Below, piece after piece: positions 1-7,557 of a DNA stretch of 23,443 nt. Within the stretch, counting starts at the first letter, position 1, and the number at the start of each line of letters is the position of its first letter. The notes beneath the pieces are model-generated. The model saw only the letters and a program-made list of their open reading frames with translations, was not told where the DNA came from and did not search any database. The DNA comes from DATKMS01 sp041497995. GTDB taxonomy: Bacteria; Desulfobacterota; Binatia; HRBIN30. Location of the stretch: the NCBI GenBank assembly GCA_041497995.1, contig JBGQHM010000065.1, forward strand, positions 1 through 23,443. Reading direction: 5' to 3'. A program made the position numbers and the translations under genes.

Positions 1-1161
1 GATCTCGGTGATCTCCGCCGGAGCGCCCAGGCGCATCGCCGGTCCCCAGAAGCCGGTGCCGCAGCTGACATAGAGCTGGGCACCGTCTTGCGCGTAGTGG
101 CCGGCGACATACGGGGTGCTCAGACGCACCAGGTAGCGGAACGGCCAGATCTGCCCGCCATGCGTGTGGCCGGAGAGCTGCAGGTCGACACCGAGGCGTG
201 CAGCTTCGGGAAAGGTGGCTGGGTCGTGGGCCAGCAGGATGACGGGCCGCACCGGGTCGCGACCCTGCAACGCACCCGGCACATCTTCGCGCTGCGTGCC
301 GCTGACCAGATGCGCGTGATGATCTTCCACACCCGCCAGGTCGAACGCGGCGTCACCGCTACCGATGGTGACCCGTTCGTTGCGCAGCACCCGCATGCCC
401 AGCCCCCGCACACGTTCCACCCAGGCGTCCGCTCCGGAGTAGTGGTCGTGGTTGCCGGTAACGAAGAAGACACCATGGCGGGCGTGCAAACCCGCGAACG
501 GCGCCACTTCGTCGGCGATGCGATGGACACTGCCGTCAACCAAATCACCGCTCACGGCGATCAGATCGGGGGCCAACGCATTGCAGCGGGCCACCACGTG
601 CGCGGCAAAGTGCCGATCGAGGATCGGGCCGATGTGCACGTCGCTGATCTGAACGATACGAAATCCCTCGAGCTGTGCCGGCCATCGTGCCAACCGGATC
701 TCGACGCGCCGCACGATCGGGCCGCGCAACGCGGTGCGTATGCCGACGAGACCGACAGCCACCGCGACGCCGACGACGCCGAGGGCACGCGCGCGCGCCG
801 CCGCGGTGCTCGCGGCGCCACTCGCTGCACTCGCCAGGGTGGTAGCGCCGAGCAACGACCACACGGCGTCCGAGACCGTCACCAGCGTCAGGAGAAGGAA
901 CGCAAACCCCATCCACAAAGATGCCGGCCAGCTGATGAGGCGCGCGAGCGGCGGCCGCAGCATGCGTTCGCCGACCGGCTGCAGGAAGAGCGTCGCACCA
1001 AGCACGGCGATGGCCAGGAGCAGCGCGTTGCGTAGGGCCAGCGGCAGATTCGGATCGACAACCAGACGCACGGCCAGATAGACGTGCCCGCCGACAATCA
1101 CCGACAGCAAAACCAGAATGAACGTGAGGATCAACAAGATACGGCGCATGCGGCCTGGCAT
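1..1161 (-). CDS. Membrane-anchored metallophosphoesterase (3' end beyond window)
   Basis: A calcineurin-like phosphoesterase attached to the membrane, reading off the window start, so the last residues are missing (387 codons seen). Hydrophobic segments at about residues 8-30, 42-62, 77-97 and 126-143 form the membrane part. The catalytic domain starts near 165 and has the full metal-site motif series: D174-x-H176, G205-D206, G236-N-H238-D, H312-D, and G331-H-T-H334. This arrangement matches the YkuE/YaeI-type membrane phosphoesterases, some of which act on UDP-2,3-diacylglucosamine-like or other lipid phosphates; the substrate here is unknown. The start chosen is the ATG at 1161; an in-frame ATG at 1149 is equally possible, and neither has a clear Shine-Dalgarno. 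It is divergent from the zinc-ribbon gene at 1385. Confidence 0.88.
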   Translation of the reverse strand, partial: MPGRMRRILLILTFILVLLSVIVGGHVYLAVRLVVDPNLPLALRNALLLAIAVLGATLFLQPVGERMLRPPLARLISWPASLWMGFAFLLLTLVTVSDAVWSLLGATTLASAASGAASTAAARARALGVVGVAVAVGLVGIRTALRGPIVRRVEIRLARWPAQLEGFRIVQISDVHIGPILDRHFAAHVVARCNALAPDLIAVSGDLVDGSVHRIADEVAPFAGLHARHGVFFVTGNHDHYSGADAWVERVRGLGMRVLRNERVTIGSGDAAFDLAGVEDHHAHLVSGTQREDVPGALQGRDPVRPVILLAHDPATFPEAARLGVDLQLSGHTHGGQIWPFRYLVRLSTPYVAGHYAQDGAQLYVSCGTGFWGPAMRLGAPAEITEI

Positions 1162-1384
1162 TGTAGCCGCGTTCAGCCGAGAATGAAGGCCACCCCCCGT
1201 TCCTACCACTTACCCTGGCCGCACGACTCGACTTCGCGTACCTGCATTGCTATTTAAGACCTTACCCATCTTCGTACCGTCACCTGCCTCTGTGAGCCTC
1301 AGTTCATTGCGAATTGGCCCAGGACTCCCACGAGGGCAGGGACCCGTTGTGCGCCATGGGTGAGGGGAGTTGAGTGGATAGAGC
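1162..1384. other. Divergent intergenic region without a recognised gene
   Basis: This 223-bp gap separates the divergent phosphoesterase and zinc-ribbon genes and must hold both promoters. A short AT-rich patch (CTATTTAAGA, around 1250) stands out in GC-rich sequence and could be part of a -10 region, but I see no convincing -35 partner. A GGGGAG stretch near 1365 may serve the gene starting at 1385, although it is rather far from the ATG. Confidence 0.35.
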
Positions 1385-1828
1385 ATGCCGACATTGAAAG
1401 TAGGAATGGACGTTGATGGCTGGTGCACGAAGTGCAAGCTGACACTCGCACACACCATCGAATCGATGGTCGGGGGGAAAATCACCCGCGTCCACTGTAA
1501 TACCTGCAGAACACAGCATACCTACCGCGCCAATCCGCCCGGCAAACCCGCTGCGAGCAGCGTGAAGCGCAGCACAGGCACCGGTCGCCCGCGCCGCAGC
1601 ACGCGCACGAGCAAGCCAACAGCGCCGCAGGCGGATGACTATCCCGGCCTGATCCACGGCCGCGACGCCGCCAAGGCGCGCCCGTACCGTCTGAGTGATC
1701 GGTTCGCAACGAAGGAGCTCATCGCGCACCCGACCTTCGGTCTTGGGGTGGTGCTGTCGTCAAAGGACGGCAGCAAGATCGAGGTCCTGTTCCCGGACGG
1801 TCCGAAGACGCTGGCGCAGGGCCGCTGA
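1385..1828 (+). CDS. Small zinc-ribbon protein with Tudor-like (UvrD/PcrA C-terminal type) domain
   Basis: A 147-residue protein in three parts. Residues 10-45 form a four-cysteine zinc ribbon (C14-x2-C17 and C38-x2-C41). Residues 50-85 are a basic, Pro/Ser/Thr/Arg-rich linker, probably disordered. Residues 104-147 carry the pattern HPTFGLGVVLSS followed by a strand and an FPDG turn. That pattern resembles the Tudor-like fold at the end of UvrD/PcrA helicases, which in PcrA contacts RNA polymerase. The resemblance is by eye only. No catalytic residues are seen. A role in nucleic-acid or RNA polymerase binding is inference. It is convergent with pssA, with a 23-bp gap containing a hairpin. Confidence 0.8.
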   Translation: MPTLKVGMDVDGWCTKCKLTLAHTIESMVGGKITRVHCNTCRTQHTYRANPPGKPAASSVKRSTGTGRPRRSTRTSKPTAPQADDYPGLIHGRDAAKARPYRLSDRFATKELIAHPTFGLGVVLSSKDGSKIEVLFPDGPKTLAQGR

Positions 1829-1832
1829 CCGG

Positions 1833-1849
1833 GCGACCCGAGGGGTCGC
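1833..1849. terminator. Perfect hairpin between convergent genes
   Basis: GCGACCC-GAG-GGGTCGC forms a perfect 7-bp stem with a 3-nt loop, filling most of the 23-bp gap between the stop codons of the zinc-ribbon gene (+) and pssA (-). Its position suggests a shared bidirectional terminator. No T-tract follows on either strand, so it may instead protect 3' ends or pause polymerase. Confidence 0.45.
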
Positions 1850-1851
1850 GG

Positions 1852-2460
1852 CTACGGCTTCGGAATGTGAATCGTCTTGCTGATCATCAGGCTCCCGGAC
1901 AGCAGGAACAGCACGACCGTGAGATGCAGCTGTAGGCCGAACAGTTGCACCGGGAAAAGATTCCCGCCGCGGAAGGCGAATACGAGCACCGTCAGCGGCA
2001 CAACGCTCGAAGGGATCGGCGTACCCTCGAAGTACCGCACCTTTCCGGAGGACGTGGCGAGCTCTTCCGCCGTGATGTTGTAGCGCGCCAAGCGGCTGAG
2101 GCCGCAGACGGCGAAGTACATGAGCACGATCTGATCGACCAGCGTGTTCAGCCCGACGGCAAATGCAATTGCCGCCGGCGCCACACCGAACGAGATCACG
2201 TCGGCGAGTGAATCGAGCTCGCGGCCCATCGGCGAGTGCGTGTGCCGCCAGCGCGCGATCCGGCCATCCAACACGTCGAACACGATCGCCACCGGGATCA
2301 ACAGCGCAGCGAAGTAGATCTGCCGCCGGTCCTGCCACTCGAGAAATCGCATGGCGTGGAAGACCGCGGCTATGCCACAGCAGCCGTTGGCGATGGTCAG
2401 CAAGTCGGCGAGGTGGAAGCCGCGGAGCATGGAGAAGTGCTTGCGCTGTGTCTGCGCCAT
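1852..2460 (-). CDS. pssA: CDP-diacylglycerol--serine O-phosphatidyltransferase
   Basis: Makes phosphatidylserine from CDP-diacylglycerol and serine, the committed step to phosphatidylethanolamine. The CDP-alcohol phosphatidyltransferase signature is complete: DG-x2-AR-x8-G-x3-D-x3-D (reading DGRIAR...GRELDSLAD). Several hydrophobic segments follow, fitting an integral inner-membrane enzyme; about 202 residues is a little short of the usual size. The start is placed at the ATG at 2460, with GGGAG upstream; an in-frame ATG at 2517 adds 19 residues lacking homology-like character and has no ribosome binding site. The usual partner gene for phosphatidylserine decarboxylase is not in the window. 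Archaetidylserine or other CDP-alcohol transferases are less likely given the FHLADLLTIANG start and the bacterial context. Confidence 0.85.
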   Translation of the reverse strand: MAQTQRKHFSMLRGFHLADLLTIANGCCGIAAVFHAMRFLEWQDRRQIYFAALLIPVAIVFDVLDGRIARWRHTHSPMGRELDSLADVISFGVAPAAIAFAVGLNTLVDQIVLMYFAVCGLSRLARYNITAEELATSSGKVRYFEGTPIPSSVVPLTVLVFAFRGGNLFPVQLFGLQLHLTVVLFLLSGSLMISKTIHIPKP

Positions 2461-2553
2461 GGTCGTTACGGGCTCCCGTGCGCTGGCGAGAGCGCCAACC
2501 TCATAGCACGGAGCCACCGCTCAGCGCACGCGCGGACCAACAAGATACCTCAC

Positions 2554-2570
2554 ACCGAGAGCGCTCTGGT
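2554..2570. repeat. Short inverted repeat downstream of the response regulator
   Basis: ACC-G-AGAGC/GCTCT-GGT is nearly self-complementary around the perfect 10-bp palindrome AGAGCGCTCT. It lies immediately after the receiver gene stop (2573) and about 95 bp upstream of the pssA start. It could be the 3' hairpin of the sensor operon or an operator ahead of pssA. No T-tract is present. Confidence 0.3.
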
Positions 2571-2572
2571 GG

Positions 2573-2938
2573 TTAGCCGAGGGCCGCAGCGATGGCCGCG
2601 AACAGCGCGTCGTTGTCGAAGGGCTTGCTGAGGACGCCTACCGCCCCAAAGGCCTTTGCGGGCTCGAGGTAACCCGCGGGTGTCATCCGACCGCCGCCGG
2701 ACATGGCGATGACCTTGAGATGAGGGTGGTTGCGCCGCAAGGTCCGGATGGTCTCGATGCCCTCCACGCCGGGCATGAGGATGTCGGTGAGCACCAGATC
2801 CGCCGCCACGTGATCCAACGTGCGTATCGCGGCCGCGCCATCGTCGGCCTCGACGACGGTGTGCCCAGCACGCTGCAATGTACGCCGCAACATACTGCGA
2901 AACGTCTCGTCGTCATCAACCAACAGGATCTTCGCCAT
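2573..2938 (-). CDS. Single-domain response regulator (CheY-like receiver)
   Basis: A 121-residue stand-alone receiver domain without an output domain. The acidic pocket D8-D9-D10, phospho-acceptor D52 (in LVLTDILMPG), switch residue S80 and conserved K105 (SKPF) are all present, so it should be phosphorylatable. Its start lies inside the end of the hybrid kinase gene (23-nt overlap in a different frame), a strong sign of translational coupling and of working in the same pathway. Likely roles are a phosphate shuttle, a sink, or a regulator acting through protein contacts. AGAGG lies immediately upstream of the ATG. Confidence 0.93.
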   Translation of the reverse strand: MAKILLVDDDETFRSMLRRTLQRAGHTVVEADDGAAAIRTLDHVAADLVLTDILMPGVEGIETIRTLRRNHPHLKVIAMSGGGRMTPAGYLEPAKAFGAVGVLSKPFDNDALFAAIAAALG

Positions 2939-5900
2939 CCTCTGCCGTGCCCTTCTCGGGCGGCTTCCATTCGCCCACCAGCCGCTGGACCACTGCGCAC
3001 AGTTCGTCGACCGTATTGGGCTTATACATCAGCTGCCGCACGCCGGCTTCGGGGGCCAGCGCCCGCAACTCCTCCGTGATGTAGCCGGACGCCAGCACCA
3101 CCGGCAAATCAGGCCGCAAGCGGGCCAGTTCGCGCGCCACCTCCAAGCCGGACATGCCTGGCATGTTGAGGTCGGTCACCACCAAATCGAATTGACTGGG
3201 GTCGGCGCGCACCGCAGCCAGTGCCGCTGCCGCCCGTGTGTAGCCACTGACGCGATAGCCCAGCCGTTCCAACATCCGGGTGACCAGGAACACGAGCGCC
3301 TCCTCGTCGTCGATGTAGAGCACATGCTGGCCACCGGGCACCGCGTGCAGCTCGGCGGCAGCGTGGTGTGGCAGAGCGCTCTCCTCCGCTGCCTCTGCGG
3401 CGGGGAAATAGAGCGTGAAGGTTGAGCCTCTGCCCGGCTGGCTGGTGACGGCGATAGCGCCGCCGTGCGCTTTCACGATCCCGTGCACGACGGATAGACC
3501 GAGCCCCGTACCCTGGCCGACGGGCTTGGTAGTGAAGAAGGGCTCGAAGATGCGCTCCAGCGTCGCGGCATCCATGCCCGTCCCGGTGTCGGTCACGGTC
3601 AATCGCGCAAACCGCCCAGGCCATAGGTTCGCATCCGCGTCTAGTGTCTCACCGTCCGGCGTGACAGCATCGAGGTGGATGTCGATCCGGCCCGCTTGTC
3701 CCTCCAGCGCCTGCCAGGCATTGGTACACAAGTTCAGCAGCACCTGCTCGATCTGTGTCGCGTCCGCTAGCACCGCCGGCACGTCTGCCTCAAGGGTGGT
3801 GGCCAGCTCGACCTCGGCGGGAAGGCTGGCGCGCAACAACTTGGCGGATTCTTCTACAACGGCTGCCAGCGTGATCACACTCTGTGGCTGCACCTGTTCG
3901 CGGCTGAAGGTGAGGATGCGTTGCACCAGATCCTTGGCTCGGCGACTCGCCTTGCGGATCTCGTTGAGGCTTTCCACCGCCGAGTGGCTGGCGCCGACAT
4001 CCTGCGCGGCCAGCTCGACGTTGCCGATAATGGCACCGAGGATGTTGTTGAAGTCATGCGCAATGCCGCCGGCCAGCGTGCCGATGGCTTCCATCTTCTG
4101 CGCTTGACGGAGCTGGGCCTCAAGCTGGACGCGTGTTTCCTCTGCGTGCAGCTGCTCGGTGATATCGCGGACGATGACCGTGAAGAGGCGGCGGCCATCC
4201 ACCTCCGTCCGCGACACGGAACCTTCGATAGGAAACTCCTCACCGCCGGCGCGGCGGCCGCTCATTCTCAATAGCGGGCCCGTGGCGCGATCCCGGTGGT
4301 CGATCTGACCAAAGTGCTGAATGCGCGATCGTTCTGGAATGAGGAGTTCTACGCCCTGGCCGATCACATCTTCGGACCTGTAGCCGAACATCTTCTCCGC
4401 AGCGAGATTGAAGACGAGGACGCGCTCGTCTTCATCCACCGTGATGATGCCATCCATGGCAGAATCGACGATGCTGGCGAGGCGGGCCTGACTCTCGCGC
4501 AACGCCTCCTGCGCCCGCTTGCGTTCTGTGATGTCTTGGACGGTGCCAGCGAGGCGGATCACCTTGCCCTCCGCACCGCGCACGCCCTCAAATGTCCCAC
4601 TCAAGTAACGCACCGCCCCTCGCTGAGGGTTGGTGCGAAAGTCCACGGTCAGCGGTTGGCCCGTTCCCAGGCTCTGGGCGTATGCGCGCCTGATGATCAC
4701 ACGGTCTTCCGGATGCACGAGCTCGAAAAACGCGGCAAAGCTGGGCACGCCGAGTACGGGCGCACGGTCATAGATGCGGTACATCTCCGCCGACCAGTAC
4801 CCACGCTCGAGTGCCGGATCGATCTCCCAGCTCCCCAGCCGCGCACGCGCCTGGGCTTCTTCCAGCCTGAGTTGAGCCTTGTGCAGGGCTTCCTCCGCCT
4901 GATTGCGCTCCGTGATGTCCTGGATTGTACCGTGCAGCCGGATGACCCGGCCATTTGTGTCGCGCTCAGCTTCGCCGCGAGAAATGACCCACCTTCTCGT
5001 ACCATCTGGACGGCACACTTCAACTTCGATCGCGTAGGGCGTTCCGGTGTGCACGGCTGTTTCCGCGGCACGACGGAGTCGCTCCCAGCTTTCGGCCGTA
5101 AAATGCCTTCCGGTTTCCGTGTACGGCAGTGGTGGTAGCTGCGGATCACGGCCCATGATGCGATACATCTCGTCCGACCATGTGGCAGTGTCGGTGTTGG
5201 GGTCCCACACCCAACTGCCAACCTGCGCGAGGCGCTGCGCTTCGTTCAACTCCGCCGCACTCTCCTGCAGCGCCTCCTCGGCGCGCTGGCGGTCGGCCTC
5301 CCGTCCGAAGTTGTCCAGGGCGAACGAAACATCCCTTGCTAGCTCGGTCAGCGTGGCCACCACATCGTCGGTGAAGAAACCAGGTTCTCCGGCGTAGAGC
5401 GAGATGGCGCCGACTAGCTTGCCACGCTCGGCGATGGGAAAGGCGGCAGACGCTCGCACGCCGGCGCGGCGCGCCGCTGCGTGCCAACGAGCCGTTGCCG
5501 GATCATTGAGAAAGTCGTTGCTCACAACATGCCAACCTGTGCGTAGCACCTGCCCGGTCGGACCACGCCCGCTCGCCTGTGATTGGTCGGCCGTGATGTG
5601 CACGTCAGCGACATAGCCGGCATCCTCGCCGTACGTGACACTCGGCTGCACTTGCCCATCCGCATCGACAAGCCCAACCCAGGCGAAGAGGAAACGGCCG
5701 TGCTCCACTGCAGTCCGGCAGGCTGCGGAAAACAGCTCCTGGCGACTTGCGCGGCGCACGATGGCCTGATTGGTCTGTGACAGCATATTGTAAAGATCTC
5801 GCTGCCGCCTCAGGGTTACCTCGGCGCGCTGGCGCTCGGTGATATCGCGGGCACTGGTGACGATTCCGGCGACATCCGGGTCGTCCAGGAGATTGACGCT

Positions 5901-6242
5901 CGCGACTTCAAGCCACACCCAGCGACCATCCTTGTGTCGCACTCGCACTTCGAGCGTCGGCCTGCTGTCCTGGGTTGTTTCCCGCATAACCGCGAGGCGG
6001 GCGGCCTCGGGGAGATCGTCTGGATGAACCAGCTCGGCCGGGCGGAGACCCAGATATTCGTGCACGGTGTAGCCCAGCACGCGGGTGATCGAATCGCTGA
6101 CGTACTCGACCTTGCCCGCAGCGTCGGCCACCGTCGTGACGTCCCAGCCGCGCTCGACGATCTTGCGATACCGCCGATCCTTGGATGACAGAGTGTCGGG
6201 CATGTCCATCGCCGGAGGTCGATCAGATGGTCGCCACGTCAA
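2916..6242 (-). CDS. Soluble hybrid sensor histidine kinase with four PAS domains and one GAF domain
   Basis: A 1108-residue kinase with no membrane segment, so it probably senses cytoplasmic signals. Order of domains: PAS/PAC 22-140, GAF about 155-312, PAS 325-450, PAS 456-578, PAS 580-700, HisKA 705-785 with phospho-acceptor H729 (GGIAHDFNN), HATPase about 826-946 with N-box N837/N841, G1 DTGTGM (885-890) and G2 GTGLGL (911-916), then a receiver 972-1090 with D1024 and K1074. Each PAS ends in a DITE/DITER motif typical of PAS-PAC units. All catalytic residues are intact. The ligand is unknown. The start codon is uncertain: ATG at 6242 has AGGA directly adjacent, and in-frame ATGs at 6209 and 6203 are alternatives. 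It is cotranscribed with the receiver gene that overlaps its 3' end. Confidence 0.95.
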   Translation of the reverse strand: MTWRPSDRPPAMDMPDTLSSKDRRYRKIVERGWDVTTVADAAGKVEYVSDSITRVLGYTVHEYLGLRPAELVHPDDLPEAARLAVMRETTQDSRPTLEVRVRHKDGRWVWLEVASVNLLDDPDVAGIVTSARDITERQRAEVTLRRQRDLYNMLSQTNQAIVRRASRQELFSAACRTAVEHGRFLFAWVGLVDADGQVQPSVTYGEDAGYVADVHITADQSQASGRGPTGQVLRTGWHVVSNDFLNDPATARWHAAARRAGVRASAAFPIAERGKLVGAISLYAGEPGFFTDDVVATLTELARDVSFALDNFGREADRQRAEEALQESAAELNEAQRLAQVGSWVWDPNTDTATWSDEMYRIMGRDPQLPPLPYTETGRHFTAESWERLRRAAETAVHTGTPYAIEVEVCRPDGTRRWVISRGEAERDTNGRVIRLHGTIQDITERNQAEEALHKAQLRLEEAQARARLGSWEIDPALERGYWSAEMYRIYDRAPVLGVPSFAAFFELVHPEDRVIIRRAYAQSLGTGQPLTVDFRTNPQRGAVRYLSGTFEGVRGAEGKVIRLAGTVQDITERKRAQEALRESQARLASIVDSAMDGIITVDEDERVLVFNLAAEKMFGYRSEDVIGQGVELLIPERSRIQHFGQIDHRDRATGPLLRMSGRRAGGEEFPIEGSVSRTEVDGRRLFTVIVRDITEQLHAEETRVQLEAQLRQAQKMEAIGTLAGGIAHDFNNILGAIIGNVELAAQDVGASHSAVESLNEIRKASRRAKDLVQRILTFSREQVQPQSVITLAAVVEESAKLLRASLPAEVELATTLEADVPAVLADATQIEQVLLNLCTNAWQALEGQAGRIDIHLDAVTPDGETLDADANLWPGRFARLTVTDTGTGMDAATLERIFEPFFTTKPVGQGTGLGLSVVHGIVKAHGGAIAVTSQPGRGSTFTLYFPAAEAAEESALPHHAAAELHAVPGGQHVLYIDDEEALVFLVTRMLERLGYRVSGYTRAAAALAAVRADPSQFDLVVTDLNMPGMSGLEVARELARLRPDLPVVLASGYITEELRALAPEAGVRQLMYKPNTVDELCAVVQRLVGEWKPPEKGTAEDGEDPVG

Positions 6243-6459
6243 TCCTGGTCACCGTTGTTTTCAACGATGCCTGCTTTGATCGATATCGTACGACGCTGAC
6301 GCCCGTCACGCTGCAAGAACGCGACCACAACTCATTGGCCGTGCCAGCCGCCGCTCACGCCTCACGCTTGAGCGACGCCATCGCAACGGTGGGAATCGGC
6401 ACCGATGCCTAGCCTTCGGGTGCGGTTGCTCGTCGACCGGGACCAACCTGGCTGCTGCC
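6243..6459. other. Intergenic region upstream of the hybrid kinase, no gene seen
   Basis: These 217 bases lie between the four-cysteine protein gene stop and the kinase start, both on the minus strand. They should hold the kinase promoter and the 3' end of the diiron operon. Short open frames on either strand have no family features or ribosome binding sites. I see no strong hairpin or promoter pair. Confidence 0.4.
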
Positions 6460-6765
6460 TCAGTACGCGACGCGGGCTTCCAGCGTACCCGCTTCGTTGC
6501 GGCACACGACGAGCCGCGACATACACGGCATGCAGTAGACGCGGTCACCGGGCCGCAGCTCGCGGGTCGAGCGGATGACGACCTTGCACACCGGACAGAT
6601 CACCTCATTCGGCGCCAGGCTGTCGTCGGCTCCCTTCCACTTGCGATAGAACTTGCGGTACTTCTTTGGGACCTCGTCGAAGCCGGTGTCGTCAAGGATG
6701 AATCGCTGGCGCTCTTGATCGTGCGGCGCTTCCGCCTCGTGGGCTTCCAGCGGATCGACCATCAC
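6460..6765 (-). CDS. Small four-cysteine (zinc-ribbon or rubredoxin-like) protein coupled to diiron genes
   Basis: A 101-residue protein. The first 50 residues are charged and rich in Lys/Arg/Asp/Glu (including the KKYRKFYRKWKG stretch). The second half has C57-P-V-C60 and C78-M-P-C81, spaced by 17 residues, plus C88. The two CxxC knuckles could bind zinc or, as in rubredoxin, iron; sequence alone does not separate these. Its ATG overlaps the stop of the preceding ferritin-like gene (ATGA), so the two are translationally coupled. This makes a partner role for the diiron proteins likely, for example as electron carrier or assembly factor, but that is inference. I do not recognise a named family. 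Confidence 0.8.
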   Translation of the reverse strand: MMVDPLEAHEAEAPHDQERQRFILDDTGFDEVPKKYRKFYRKWKGADDSLAPNEVICPVCKVVIRSTRELRPGDRVYCMPCMSRLVVCRNEAGTLEARVAY

Positions 6766-7553
6766 ACGAATCCCAGTCGCTCGACCGATTCGAGATAGGC
6801 GCGGCTCAGACGGTCCTGCTCGTCGCGCGCCACACCGATGTACTTCATGGTCTCTTCCAGCGTATCGAGTACCAGGTGGTCGAGCTCCTTCTTCACCTGG
6901 CCGATGCGCGCACGGATGTGGGGCGCGCTCGCCAAGCGCCGCCCGAGCTCGTTTTCGCCGAAGCCGATATGCCGGCGCTCGTCCTTCACGACCCCGAGCA
7001 GGATCTCGCGCGTGATCGGATCGGCGGTCTGCGCGTGGCTGTGGAAGACGGCGAACTCCAGCGCCTCGAGGATGACGTTCTGCGCGAAGATCGCGGCCTC
7101 CCAGTCCTTGCTGGCCACCAGTTCCAGCAGCCGGCGCTTGAAAAGTTGCAGGCTGCGGCTGGCACGCCGTTCCACCTCGGCTTCGGGATCCTTCACCCCC
7201 AAGTCACGCAGGCGATGCAGAAAGACCTCGAGGTGTCGCCCTTCATCCGCCACCTGCGTCGAGAGGAAGACCTTCGCGAGCCGGTTCGGCGCGACGGCGA
7301 TCAGGCCACTGGCCCCTTCGAGCGCCGCCGTCTCGCCAACGCAGTAGTTGCACAGCACGGTCACCAGCCGATCGCGCTCGCTGTCGCTGAGCGCCGTCTC
7401 GGGCGTCTCCGGCTTGTGACCGTAGGTCAATCCGGTGAGATACCCTTCGACCGCCTGGAACCAGAACTCGAAGGAGTGCACCTCTTCGAGGAACTCCTGC
7501 GGGTCGAGGTCATGAATATCGGTCGGCGGTGCCGACGCCGAGCGCGCCGCCAT
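6762..7553 (-). CDS. Ferritin-like diiron protein, second copy
   Basis: A 263-residue helical protein with the complete carboxylate diiron ligand set of ferritin-like/R2-type oxidoreductases: E74, E104-x2-H107 (DEGRH), E163, and E192-x2-H195 (DERRH). It is a clear paralogue of the adjacent upstream gene, sharing GYL-x-G-x2-YGH-x-P, QN-x-ILE and DERRH-x-GFGEN. The family includes oxygenases such as AurF-type N-oxygenases and R2-like oxidases, so an O2-activating role is plausible; substrate unknown. Only 4 bp separate it from the first copy, and its stop overlaps the start of the four-cysteine protein gene. Its N-terminus is longer than that of its paralogue and Ala/Ser/Pro-rich. Plain iron storage is unlikely given the architecture and pairing. 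Confidence 0.9.
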   Translation of the reverse strand: MAARSASAPPTDIHDLDPQEFLEEVHSFEFWFQAVEGYLTGLTYGHKPETPETALSDSERDRLVTVLCNYCVGETAALEGASGLIAVAPNRLAKVFLSTQVADEGRHLEVFLHRLRDLGVKDPEAEVERRASRSLQLFKRRLLELVASKDWEAAIFAQNVILEALEFAVFHSHAQTADPITREILLGVVKDERRHIGFGENELGRRLASAPHIRARIGQVKKELDHLVLDTLEETMKYIGVARDEQDRLSRAYLESVERLGFV

Positions 7554-7557
7554 GGGC

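Noticed and set aside
88..1035. 315-codon open frame on the plus strand
   Set aside because: It is antisense to the metallophosphoesterase, whose motifs are all in the minus-strand frame; the product is Arg/His/Asp-rich with no family features.
4141..4500. FixL-like heme binding in the fourth PAS domain of the kinase
   Set aside because: The domain has the common IPERSRIQH motif, but I cannot identify the specific heme-ligand context of FixL.
4296..5138. 280-codon plus-strand frame inside the hybrid kinase
   Set aside because: It is a shadow of the PAS domains; no ribosome binding site or domain of its own.
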